Positions 35,888-43,017 of a stretch of DNA of 64,000 nucleotides are shown in pieces. The first letter of the stretch is position 1, and every line of letters begins with the position of its first letter. The translations under genes were made by a program, and so were the position numbers. The notes below the pieces were generated by a model. That model searched no databases and had not been told where the DNA came from. It worked only from the letters and a program-made list of their open reading frames with translations. The DNA is from Natronomonas salsuginis (lineage in GTDB: Archaea > Halobacteriota > Halobacteria > Halobacteriales > Haloarculaceae), in contig NZ_QKNX01000001.1 in NCBI RefSeq assembly GCF_005239135.1, positions 248,001 to 312,000 of the forward strand, read 5' to 3'.

Positions 35888-36276
35888 CGGTGTACGTCGA
35901 AACAGGCTTTTTTCTCGCGCTCGCGAAGGACACCGATAGGCTACAGGAGTCGGCAGAAGCTGCGCTTGACGAACACGAAGTCGAAACATCGGCGTTCTCG
36001 TATCTCGAACTCGTCCTCGCTCGGGAACGTTACGAGTTCGATTACGTTCCGCTCGTGGCCAATCTGCTCGAATTAGTTCCCGTCCGTGACGAGGAGGAGA
36101 AGCAGGTAGTTCTCAAAGCTGTGAACTACTACGAAGAGGGAATGACTCCGTTCGACGCGTTCCACGCAGCGACCGCAGAAACAAGACGGTTAGATGTGCT
36201 CTCCTCGGAGAAGGATTACGAGAATATCGAGGTTTCGAGGGTTCCGTTGGAACCTAGTGATACCGGCGAGGAGTGA
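35884..36276 (+). CDS. PIN-domain toxin (VapC-like)
   Basis: 130-aa predicted RNase. The acidic PIN residues appear at E6 (MTVYVETGFF, where Asp is usual), E in SAFSYLELVLARE, D in MTPFDAFHAA and D/E in LSSEKDYENIE. The Asp-to-Glu change at the first site may be tolerated or may weaken metal binding. Translationally coupled to the AbrB-type antitoxin. Confidence 0.8.
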   Translation: MTVYVETGFFLALAKDTDRLQESAEAALDEHEVETSAFSYLELVLARERYEFDYVPLVANLLELVPVRDEEEKQVVLKAVNYYEEGMTPFDAFHAATAETRRLDVLSSEKDYENIEVSRVPLEPSDTGEE

Positions 36277-36549
36277 TTTGTCCGCTCGGATTCTGTGGCG
36301 AGAACGAGATAATTCTTCTGGCGTAGTCAGGTAGCTTATCTCGAACCCAAGATTCTCTTCGTAGAACGCCTGTAGAACTAGAAACCACTCAAACCGGTCC
36401 ATCTCAAAATCATCAAGCATGGTGCTGTCAACGGGCGTGAGTGTGCTTAACCCCTATCAAATGGACTCGGCCTCCGCTTGCATCGATATTCGTGATGGAC
36501 GTGAATAAAGGCCGAAAGCGCTTTCAGTATGAATATGATATGAGTATGT

Positions 36550-36816
36550 ATGAGCCGCAGCGAGGAGCGCAAGGTCGGGGAACGCGGGCAAGTCACCCTC
36601 CCGAAGGAGCTCCGGGAGAAGTTCGACATTCACGGGGGCGACGAGGTAATCATCCACGAGGAGGACGGGAAAATCACTATCGAGAAGCCAGTAAGCCGAG
36701 ACGTACTCGCCGAAGGCTATCGCCAGTACGCAGCAGAGTCGGAAGCCCTTGAAGAAGAGATGGCCGGCGTGTCCCTAGAGAGTAATCAATATCTCGGCGA
36801 TGCGCCGGATTGGTAG
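36550..36816 (+). CDS. AbrB/MazE-type antitoxin
   Basis: 88 aa. AbrB fold at residues 5-45 (VGERGQVTLPKELREKFDIH, then GGDEVIIHEEDGKITIEKP), with an acidic helical tail. A TATA-like tatgaatatgat lies at about 36528-36539. Three bases separate its stop from the MazF-like gene. It would neutralise that toxin and repress the pair. Confidence 0.85.
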   Translation: MSRSEERKVGERGQVTLPKELREKFDIHGGDEVIIHEEDGKITIEKPVSRDVLAEGYRQYAAESEALEEEMAGVSLESNQYLGDAPDW

Positions 36817-36819
36817 CTG

Positions 36820-37173
36820 ATGAACGTCCGACGAGGGGACATCGTTATCGTCGACCTCAACCCGACGGAAGGTTCGGAGCAGCGTGGAACACGCCCATGT
36901 CTCGTCGTGCAAAACGACGTTGGGAACGAGAACGCCCCGACGACGATTGTCGTCCCATTCACGACATCCCGTGGAGACCAGCTGTATCCTTTCGAAGTTC
37001 TAGTCTCGGCCGATGAGTGCTCCTTGAGAGAAGACTCAGTTGCCCTCTGTAGTCAGATTCGTACTGTCTCTATCGAACACCGCATTACGGACAATGTTGG
37101 TTCCATTCCTGACTCCCGTATGGAAGAAGTCGATGATGCCCTCGAATACAGTCTCGGTCTGAAAGGCCTCTAG
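36820..37173 (+). CDS. MazF/PemK-type endoribonuclease toxin
   Basis: 117 aa of the PemK/MazF fold: RRGDIVIVDLNPTEGSEQRG (residues 4-23), RPCLVVQND, then TIVVPFTTS and ALCSQIRTVSIEHR. These carry the usual mRNA-cleaving surface (R in RG, T in PFTT). Start ATG at 36820. Confidence 0.88.
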   Translation: MNVRRGDIVIVDLNPTEGSEQRGTRPCLVVQNDVGNENAPTTIVVPFTTSRGDQLYPFEVLVSADECSLREDSVALCSQIRTVSIEHRITDNVGSIPDSRMEEVDDALEYSLGLKGL

Positions 37174-37258
37174 TGGAACCGTCCTTGCTCCTCACATTAC
37201 AGATTTTACATCGATGATATGCTCGATATCTTCGGTTCTGTTGGTGACCAGTGCGCAA

Positions 37259-38251
37259 TTACGAGAGAGACCGACGTCGCCACAAGTACAGGCCAGCTGG
37301 GATGATCGCAAGCAGCCAGACGAGTGACGTACCGACGTACGCCCACCAGTACTGCGGCCAGTCTCGACGTTCTCGAACGTATCTCGCATCGAGGAACAGC
37401 GCAACCGGGAGCCCAAGCCAAACAGCAAAGAAAACGATTCCCCAGAGTGCTTCAGGGAGAAATTCAATACCAAAGAACGCGACGAGCCAGCCCGGGATAG
37501 CGATCATAATCGCTTTCTCCCACACGGTAGACGACACCGCAACAGAGTCTCTGTCTGGTGTTACTGCGCGGTCGTCGGCTCCGGGTTCAGTTGCTACTCG
37601 CTGTTCACCGTCTGTTCCGTCGGTACCCTGCTGCGGTTGGTCACAGGGCTGATCGGACTCAGCGATCGTCACGAACTCAAGATAATCATCAACGAGATCA
37701 AGTGCGTCTTGTTCAACCACCAAAGACGCGAGATCATCCCCGTCAATCTGTTTTACATTGAGTTGGTCAGCGAGTTCACGAGCCTGGTTCGTGAATTCAT
37801 TCGTTGTCACCACGACGACCTTATCGACGTTGTTGTACTGCTGACTGAGGCTCGCATACTGCTGGATATCAGGGGACCCAACGGTCGTGTTTGGCCCGTA
37901 CCGCTTCGCCTGAATGAGCGTCGTCTGCTCGTATGGCTGTTGTTTGCGAGCAGTGACGTCCACACCTTTGTCTATCGACGCAGTGGAGACATCGGTTTGC
38001 CAGCCCATTCGAGTCCAGAGGTCCGCGATGAAGTGCTCGAAGTCGTACGGATCCATCTGCTGGAGGACCGTTTTCAACTCCCCTGTGTTTTCAATCGGGC
38101 CCTCATCAAGCGGTAATTCCTCAATCTGCCCCGCAGGCGAGTTCGTGGTCCCCGCTGAATCACGCTGAGTCGAATTAGCGTCGTCTTTTCCAACGTTCCG
38201 AAGCCACTTGTACAGCTCCCGGTAGAAGACATATCGGAGGAACCGTTTCAT
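37259..38251 (-). CDS. Mrr-type restriction endonuclease domain fused to membrane helices
   Basis: 330 aa. After a 60-residue basic N-terminus comes an Mrr_cat nuclease domain: E72 in DPYDFEHFIADLW, D98 in DKGVDVTARK and Q114-A-K116 in LIQAKRYG, the PD-(D/E)xK set of Mrr enzymes, which cut modified DNA. A linker of about 50 acidic residues leads to three or four hydrophobic helices (VWEKAIMIAIPGWLVAFFGI and on to LVWLLAIIPAGLYLW). Membrane attachment would place the nuclease at the inner face of the membrane. The ATG at 38249-38251 is better than a TTG five codons earlier. Possibly a defence gene. Confidence 0.82.
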   Translation of the reverse strand: MKRFLRYVFYRELYKWLRNVGKDDANSTQRDSAGTTNSPAGQIEELPLDEGPIENTGELKTVLQQMDPYDFEHFIADLWTRMGWQTDVSTASIDKGVDVTARKQQPYEQTTLIQAKRYGPNTTVGSPDIQQYASLSQQYNNVDKVVVVTTNEFTNQARELADQLNVKQIDGDDLASLVVEQDALDLVDDYLEFVTIAESDQPCDQPQQGTDGTDGEQRVATEPGADDRAVTPDRDSVAVSSTVWEKAIMIAIPGWLVAFFGIEFLPEALWGIVFFAVWLGLPVALFLDARYVRERRDWPQYWWAYVGTSLVWLLAIIPAGLYLWRRRSLS

Positions 38252-38399
38252 CAGAATCCACCCCAAGCGCGATACGGTAACGAGTCAGTTGGGTGCATGT
38301 GCAATGCGTACTGGCTGACTTTTGACGGCCCGACCTAATAATACGTGTGTCGAGACAAGGGAAAAGATTCTGGAGACATAGATAGTTATCAACCAGAGA

Positions 38400-38422
38400 C
38401 ACACCCCGTTATCGATTTGTTC
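38400..38422. repeat. Left arm of a 23-bp perfect inverted repeat
   Basis: cacaccccgttatcgatttgttc; exact complement of 38517-38539, separated by 94 bp of AT-richer DNA. Each arm ends outward in a GGGGTGTG run on one strand, as in haloarchaeal origin recognition boxes, but no orc1/cdc6 gene is near. Confidence 0.7.
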
Positions 38423-38516
38423 CACATTGAGACGGTGGGGTTGAGGGTTGTGTCACAAGGGCAAATTCAGGTATTTATAACTTATAAAATGTAAAACCGC
38501 ACTACAGTGGTTAATC

Positions 38517-38539
38517 GAACAAATCGATAACGGGGTGTG
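38517..38539. repeat. Right arm of the 23-bp perfect inverted repeat
   Basis: gaacaaatcgataacggggtgtg; exact complement of 38400-38422. Confidence 0.7.
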
Positions 38540-38823
38540 GGAGTAGGACTTCCGTCGAAAACTCACATTTCGAAATACCCAACACCAGTCGCTGTAAAGT
38601 ATCTAAGTCGGACGTATTTACCGAATCATCGAGACAAATACCACAGAAGAAGACCCATTTATGTCAAAATTTCCAACAGTCGAGCGAGCTACAATGAGTA
38701 CGCCCTCGCAGAAAGATAGGGGGTCCATCGAGACTGCGAAGTGGTCGGAATCCCGTCGTTCAGATAGCGGGTGAAACAGAAACGGATCAAAACGTTGTAG
38801 CTTCCCCACGCGCATCGTGGTGT

Positions 38824-39126
38824 ATGTACCTGCTGCACTCGGGGCACCAGTTCTACGAATCCGTACTCATCCTCACATTCGCGGTCGTCGTGCTTGCGAG
38901 CGCGTTCGCACTCACGAGAGACGGGTGGTCGCGCGTCGGCGCACTCCTCGGCGCGGCGATGATCGCCGGTGGCACACGAGTCGGCGTGGAGGCGCTCGGA
39001 ACCCACGCACACGGGCTGTTCCACCTCCTCGGACACGGTCTCGAGTTGAGCCTCATCGTAACGTCAGTTCTCGCGGTGTACTACGCGCTCGACGCTCGAT
39101 CCGCCACCGACCTCGTGTCCGAATAG
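38824..39126 (+). CDS. Small membrane protein, function unknown
   Basis: 100 aa with three predicted membrane helices (VLILTFAVVVLASAFAL, VGALLGAAMIAGGTRVGV and LELSLIVTSVLAVYYAL) and several His (HSGHQFYE, THAHGLFHLLGHG), which might bind a metal or quinone. It lies 63 nt before a HalX regulator on the same strand, so a signalling link is possible. Confidence 0.7.
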   Translation: MYLLHSGHQFYESVLILTFAVVVLASAFALTRDGWSRVGALLGAAMIAGGTRVGVEALGTHAHGLFHLLGHGLELSLIVTSVLAVYYALDARSATDLVSE

Positions 39127-39189
39127 ATCGACGGACAGCGACACGCCGGAATACATATCACACAGACGCACAAAAAGGGGTCGTAGAGA

Positions 39190-39807
39190 ATGGCCGATCG
39201 AGATGACCAGCCGACGATTCTCGTCGTCGAGGACGAGCAGGCACTCATCGAACTGTACGTTCGGTGGTTAGATCATGAGTATACGGTTTTGACCGCCGGT
39301 GGTGGTGAGGAAGCACTCGAAACGTTCGATTCCGAGGTCGATGTCGTGTTGCTCGATCGACTGATGCCTGGGATGAGCGGCGACGAGGTGTTGGGGGAGA
39401 TTCGATCACGGGCGTCGACCTGTAAGGTCGCCATGGTGACCGCTGTCGAACCCGATTTCGACGTCATCACGATGGGATTCGACGACTACCTGACGAAACC
39501 CGTCGAACGCGAGGAATTGCTCGATACGATCCAACGGTTGCTCTCGAGATCGCAGTTCGACGAGATCGAGCAGGAACTCTACGCGCTCTCGTCGAAGCAG
39601 GCCGCACTTCGCGCATCGAAGCCGAAGGAGGAACTCGAGGACAACGACGAATTCGGACAGTTGCAAGGGAGGATCCGCGAACTTCGCGACGATCTGGATA
39701 CGACGTTGCCGGAGATGAACGACGACGAGTTCGTCGCGATGGTACGCGACATCGAGGCCGACCGACCGCGAGACGAATCCTCGACGATCGAGGGTGACGA
39801 TCGGTGA
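39190..39807 (+). CDS. HalX-domain response regulator
   Basis: 205 aa. A receiver domain (residues 9-118) has phosphoacceptor D56 in LLDRLMPGMSG and K103 in YLTKPV. The C-terminal HalX domain (about 125-180, rich in helices: LQGRIRELRDDL) is found mainly in haloarchaea; its output is not settled. It overlaps the next gene by GTGA. Confidence 0.9.
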   Translation: MADRDDQPTILVVEDEQALIELYVRWLDHEYTVLTAGGGEEALETFDSEVDVVLLDRLMPGMSGDEVLGEIRSRASTCKVAMVTAVEPDFDVITMGFDDYLTKPVEREELLDTIQRLLSRSQFDEIEQELYALSSKQAALRASKPKEELEDNDEFGQLQGRIRELRDDLDTTLPEMNDDEFVAMVRDIEADRPRDESSTIEGDDR

Positions 39808-40397
39808 GCTATCGAGTAGACGACCTGCAGGCGATCTCGTCGTTCGACAGCGGAGTGAGCCTTTTGCTCACCGGCCCGTCCACGCTGACCGATGAGGTCG
39901 TTCTCGACGTCGTCACCCCTGAAGCAGACGAACGGGTGATCGTCATCACGATGACGACGGGCGCGGAGACAGTCGTTAAAGAACTCGAACGTCGTGGCGT
40001 GGCACGTGACCAGATCGGTATCATCGACTGCACGAACGCCGATAGCAACGTCGAGGGCGTCCCGGTTCGGCAGTTGAACTCGCCCGGTGATCTCACGGGG
40101 ATCAGCCTCGAGTTCGCGAAACTACTCGATCAGGACAGCGGGAACCAATCCGTTCGAGCGCGCGTCGGTATCATATCGGTATCAACCGCACTCATGTACA
40201 CCGAACTCCGGACCATGTTCCGATTTTTACACGTGTTCACCGCCCGAATCAGATCAGGTGGGATGTTCGGTGCCTTCTCGCTCGATCCGACGATGCACGA
40301 GGAGAAGGCGCACAACACGATCCGTGCGGTGTTCGACTGTGAGGCGTCTATCGACGAGAGCGGCGTGTCGATAGCGGGGACGGGATTCGAGCCGTAG
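39804..40397 (+). CDS. KaiC-like RecA-fold partner of the HalX regulator
   Basis: 197 aa. The fold pattern recalls haloarchaeal KaiC/RadA-like proteins found beside HalX genes (I remember DUF7504): SLLLTGPSTLTDE in the Walker A position, VIVITMTTGAETVVKEL, then RVGIISVSTALMYTEL in the Walker B position. The Walker A lysine is absent, so ATP hydrolysis is unlikely. Start GTG at 39804, coupled to the regulator. Confidence 0.7.
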   Translation: MSYRVDDLQAISSFDSGVSLLLTGPSTLTDEVVLDVVTPEADERVIVITMTTGAETVVKELERRGVARDQIGIIDCTNADSNVEGVPVRQLNSPGDLTGISLEFAKLLDQDSGNQSVRARVGIISVSTALMYTELRTMFRFLHVFTARIRSGGMFGAFSLDPTMHEEKAHNTIRAVFDCEASIDESGVSIAGTGFEP

Positions 40398-40420
40398 GGC
40401 AGACGATCTGGCTGCCATCC

Positions 40421-41236
40421 CTACATTTCGATCCGCTCGACCAAGTCGCCACCGCTGTGGGTGTTGATCGCGACGATGCGGACGTACTCTTCGATCCTTG
40501 AGTCCAGGAGTTTGTGCTGGAGGAGTTCGTCGACCTGATAGACGCCTGCGGCATCGGTCATCTCGATCTCCACCAGCACGGGCGTCTCGTCTCCCGGCTG
40601 TAGCGACACCCGCCGTATCGCCTGACTCGAAAGGGTGTTGATGCCACGCCCACCCTTCTCGTAGGGGATCCGCGACCGGCCGCGCTCCATATCGAGCGCG
40701 TCCGCGACCCTCACCACGCCCGCTTCCTGCGTTAGCGGCGTCTCCTCCGCGTGGTGACAGAGTATCGCGTGGAGAACTTCTCCCTTCAGCTTGACGCGGT
40801 CTGCGACATCGTATCGGTTCAGTTCGTCAAGAATTCGGTCGAGGATGTCCACCGCGAGCGGAATCGAGTAGTATGAATGATCCTCCCGGTGGACGACGTG
40901 TCCGATGTCGTGTAACGTCGCCGCGAGCGCGATGATGACCGACTCGTCGGCCTCCTCGAGGCCCTGCCCGAGCGCACCGTTGAACGCCACGTTGCCGGCC
41001 TTCAACAGGTCGTAGAGACGGAGCGCAGCGTTTCGAACGATCTCGATGTGTTTCGCGCCGTGATCGTTGTAGCCCATCCGTGCGACCGGGTTGACGTTTT
41101 GTGCCTCCAGGTACGCGTTGATCTCCTCGTCGGCTCGAATCAGTTCGAGAACGTCGTTGAGCGGCCCATCAGGGAAGCAATGCTCTGCCTTCGGATCGTA
41201 GTGTCGGCCGTTCTTCGAATCGGTGCCATCGCTCAT
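40421..41236 (-). CDS. HD-domain phosphohydrolase
   Basis: 271 aa. Metal ligands H (GYNDHGAKHIEIV), HD (LAATLHDIGHVVH) and D (VRVADALDMERGR) give the HD signature; HAILCHHAEETP supports a six-histidine variant. The C-terminal 70 residues form a separate strand-rich part. Likely acts on a nucleotide, possibly ppGpp-like or dNTP; not determinable here. The ATG at 41234-41236 is used rather than one nine codons upstream. Confidence 0.83.
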   Translation of the reverse strand: MSDGTDSKNGRHYDPKAEHCFPDGPLNDVLELIRADEEINAYLEAQNVNPVARMGYNDHGAKHIEIVRNAALRLYDLLKAGNVAFNGALGQGLEEADESVIIALAATLHDIGHVVHREDHSYYSIPLAVDILDRILDELNRYDVADRVKLKGEVLHAILCHHAEETPLTQEAGVVRVADALDMERGRSRIPYEKGGRGINTLSSQAIRRVSLQPGDETPVLVEIEMTDAAGVYQVDELLQHKLLDSRIEEYVRIVAINTHSGGDLVERIEM

Positions 41237-41278
41237 GTGAACTGCGTCGCCGGGCGACCGCAAAAAGGATCCGACGAT

Positions 41279-41758
41279 TTACGCGTCGTTGGCCGCCGAT
41301 TCGACCTCGTCGTAGTCGGGTTCGACACCGGGGTCGTCCGAGATCCACGCGTACGTGATCTCGCCGTCGTCGTCGATGACCAAAACGGATCGTTTGGCGA
41401 CGCCGGAGATCCCGAGGTCCGCGAAGTCCATCACGACGTCGTACGCCTCGATGACCTCCTTGTTCGTGTCGCCGATCAGCGGGAAGTTGAGTTCGTTCTG
41501 TTCGGCGAACTCGCCGAGCGAGAACGGCGAGTCGATGCTGACGCCGTAGAGGGACGCACCGGCGTCGGCGAGGCTGTCGAGTCGGTCGCGGAACGTCGTC
41601 ATCTCGCCGGTACACACGCTCGTGAACGCACCGGGGAAGAACGCCAAGACGACGGGGCCGTCACCGAGTTCGTCCGAGAGCGTGAACTCCGTGATTTCGC
41701 CCGTTGGTGTTCGCATCGGTGCGGTGAAATCGGGTGCAGTGTCGCCTACTTGTACCAT
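41279..41758 (-). CDS. Peroxiredoxin (AhpE/BCP-like)
   Basis: 159-aa thiol peroxidase. The peroxidatic Cys lies in LAFFPGAFTSVCTGEM (P-x-x-x-T-x-x-C); no second conserved Cys is seen, suggesting a 1-Cys mechanism. It begins MVQVGDTAPDFTAP. The ATG at 41756-41758 is the only start fitting the family. Divergent from the tatA gene at 41880. Confidence 0.9.
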   Translation of the reverse strand: MVQVGDTAPDFTAPMRTPTGEITEFTLSDELGDGPVVLAFFPGAFTSVCTGEMTTFRDRLDSLADAGASLYGVSIDSPFSLGEFAEQNELNFPLIGDTNKEVIEAYDVVMDFADLGISGVAKRSVLVIDDDGEITYAWISDDPGVEPDYDEVESAANDA

Positions 41759-41879
41759 ATCTCCAACGATGGGTGGTAATATTGTGTTACTTTCGGTTCG
41801 AGACGGTTCCGACCGGTCTGCTCGTCGTCTCCGGGGCCGACGGCGAAAGGCATACAAGTACCCGCGCGAACGACGAAGT

Positions 41880-42176
41880 ATGACATTGCCGCTGTTCATC
41901 GGTGGATTGGGTCCGCCGGAGCTGCTGTTGATCGCTGGTGTGTTCATCCTGCTGTTCGGCGCGAGCAAGCTGCCGAAGCTCGCGCGGTCGATGGGAACCG
42001 CCACGGGCGAGTTCAAGAAGGGCCGCGAAGAGGTCGAGGGCGAACTCGAACAGATGCGTTCGGGCGCGCAGCCGTCGGACGAACCGACAGTCGAGGACGA
42101 GCCCGAACCCGGACTCGAGCCAGATGCGGACGCCGAGCTGGAGTCGGACGCCGACCCCGATCGATCCGGCGCGTAG
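41880..42176 (+). CDS. tatA: Sec-independent translocase TatA
   Basis: 98 aa. One membrane helix (ELLLIAGVFILLFGASKLP), a hinge and an amphipathic helix (LARSMGTATGEFKKGREEVE), then an acidic tail. Helps form the twin-arginine protein-export pore, the main export route in haloarchaea. The ATG at 41880 follows a TATA-like gcatacaagta (41850-41860). Confidence 0.9.
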   Translation: MTLPLFIGGLGPPELLLIAGVFILLFGASKLPKLARSMGTATGEFKKGREEVEGELEQMRSGAQPSDEPTVEDEPEPGLEPDADAELESDADPDRSGA

Positions 42177-42257
42177 ATCGACTCGCACAGCCCGTTTCTC
42201 TCGCCCGCTTCGTACCCACGCTACTGTCGACCATCGCCGCCGCGTCCGAGGAAAAAG

Positions 42258-42266
42258 CCTATAATC
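42258..42266 (+). promoter_or_regulatory. TATA box of the second tatA gene
   Basis: cctataatc lies 26-34 nt before the ATG at 42292, showing that the second tatA has its own promoter. Confidence 0.5.
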
Positions 42267-42291
42267 ACGACTGGACTAGCGTCCGGTAGCA

Positions 42292-42642
42292 ATGGCATCC
42301 ACACTTCCCCTCCAGTTCGGGATCCCCGGCGGACCGGAGCTTCTGATCATCCTGCTCATCGCCGTCCTGCTGTTCGGCGCGAACAAGATCCCGCAACTCG
42401 CGCGGTCGACGGGCGAGGCGATGGGTGAGTTCCAAAAGGGACGCGAAGAGGTCGAACAGGAGTTACAGGATATGCGCGAGGGTGCCACCGGCGCTCCAGA
42501 GACGGCCGCCGACGAGCCGGAGATCGAAACCGACGACGAGTCGGAGCCGGAGATCGAAACCGACGACGACGATGCGGTCGACTCCGACGACGACACAGAA
42601 CTCGATATCGACGACGCCGAGGCGGACGAAGAGACGAACTGA
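42292..42642 (+). CDS. tatA: Second TatA-family translocase protein
   Basis: 116 aa with the same layout as its neighbour: helix ELLIILLIAVLLFGANKIP, hinge, amphipathic helix LARSTGEAMGEFQKGREEVE, and a longer, very acidic tail with two copies of EIETDD. The pair looks like a tandem duplication that has diverged; one may be TatE-like. tatC is not in the window. Confidence 0.9.
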   Translation: MASTLPLQFGIPGGPELLIILLIAVLLFGANKIPQLARSTGEAMGEFQKGREEVEQELQDMREGATGAPETAADEPEIETDDESEPEIETDDDDAVDSDDDTELDIDDAEADEETN

Positions 42643-42682
42643 ACCGCACCGCTTAACCGGTGATCGATCGTTCTGGACCTGC

Positions 42683-42755
42683 GGGCGTGTGGCCTAGCGG
42701 ATCAGGGCGAGAGGTTCCTAACCTCTAGATCGCGGGTTCGAATCCCGCCACGTCC
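42683..42755 (+). tRNA. tRNA-Arg (anticodon CCU)
   Basis: 73 nt. Acceptor GGGCGTG/CACGTCC (one G-U); D arm GCCT/GGGC; anticodon arm AGAGG-TTCCTAA-CCTCT gives CCT; T arm GCGGG-TTCGAAT-CCCGC. A T tract follows. Confidence 0.96.
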
Positions 42756-42854
42756 GTTTTCCTTCGAACGATAGTGAGCAGTGAAAACGGGCTGAGGGAT
42801 TCGAAGCAGGGAGGTCGCGTACAGCGAACAAGATGAGCGAGCACGTCCGACCGC

Positions 42855-42878
42855 GGTTCGAATTCCGCCACGTCCGTT
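42855..42878. repeat. Partial copy of the tRNA-Arg(CCU) 3' end (possible att remnant)
   Basis: ggttcgaattccgccacgtccgtt matches 42735-42758 at 23 of 24 bases, including the T loop, acceptor strand and three trailing bases. The copies are 120 bp apart in the same orientation. No gene lies between them. Confidence 0.65.
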
Positions 42879-43017
42879 CTCTGCGGCCCGTTCGCTCCAG
42901 ACTACCCGTTCTGAACGGTGTCTGCAGACCCACTCATATTTAAATCCATCACGTAATATATGCGTTCAAACCGCCCGTACAATCATATGTCTCCGGTATC
43001 GATCGACGGGTAACTCC

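Larger units (their letters stand above)
38252..38823. other. 572-bp non-coding stretch with nested inverted repeats
   Basis: Lies between the divergent Mrr-type gene and the membrane protein gene at 38824. It holds the 23-bp inverted repeat (38400-38422 and 38517-38539), a TTGTG-T-CACAA palindrome (38448-38458) and a TTTATAA-C-TTATAAA palindrome (38474-38488). A 26-codon frame (38694-38774) is probably chance. No RNA gene recognised. Confidence 0.55.

Noticed and set aside
36190-36420. 76-codon frame on the minus strand after vapC
   Set aside because: Overlaps the end of the PIN toxin gene, has no recognisable domain, and no promoter stands out. The part at 36277-36420 could be a gene remnant but I cannot support it.
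38694-38774. 26-codon frame before the membrane protein gene
   Set aside because: Short, no motif, weak TATA spacing; probably chance.
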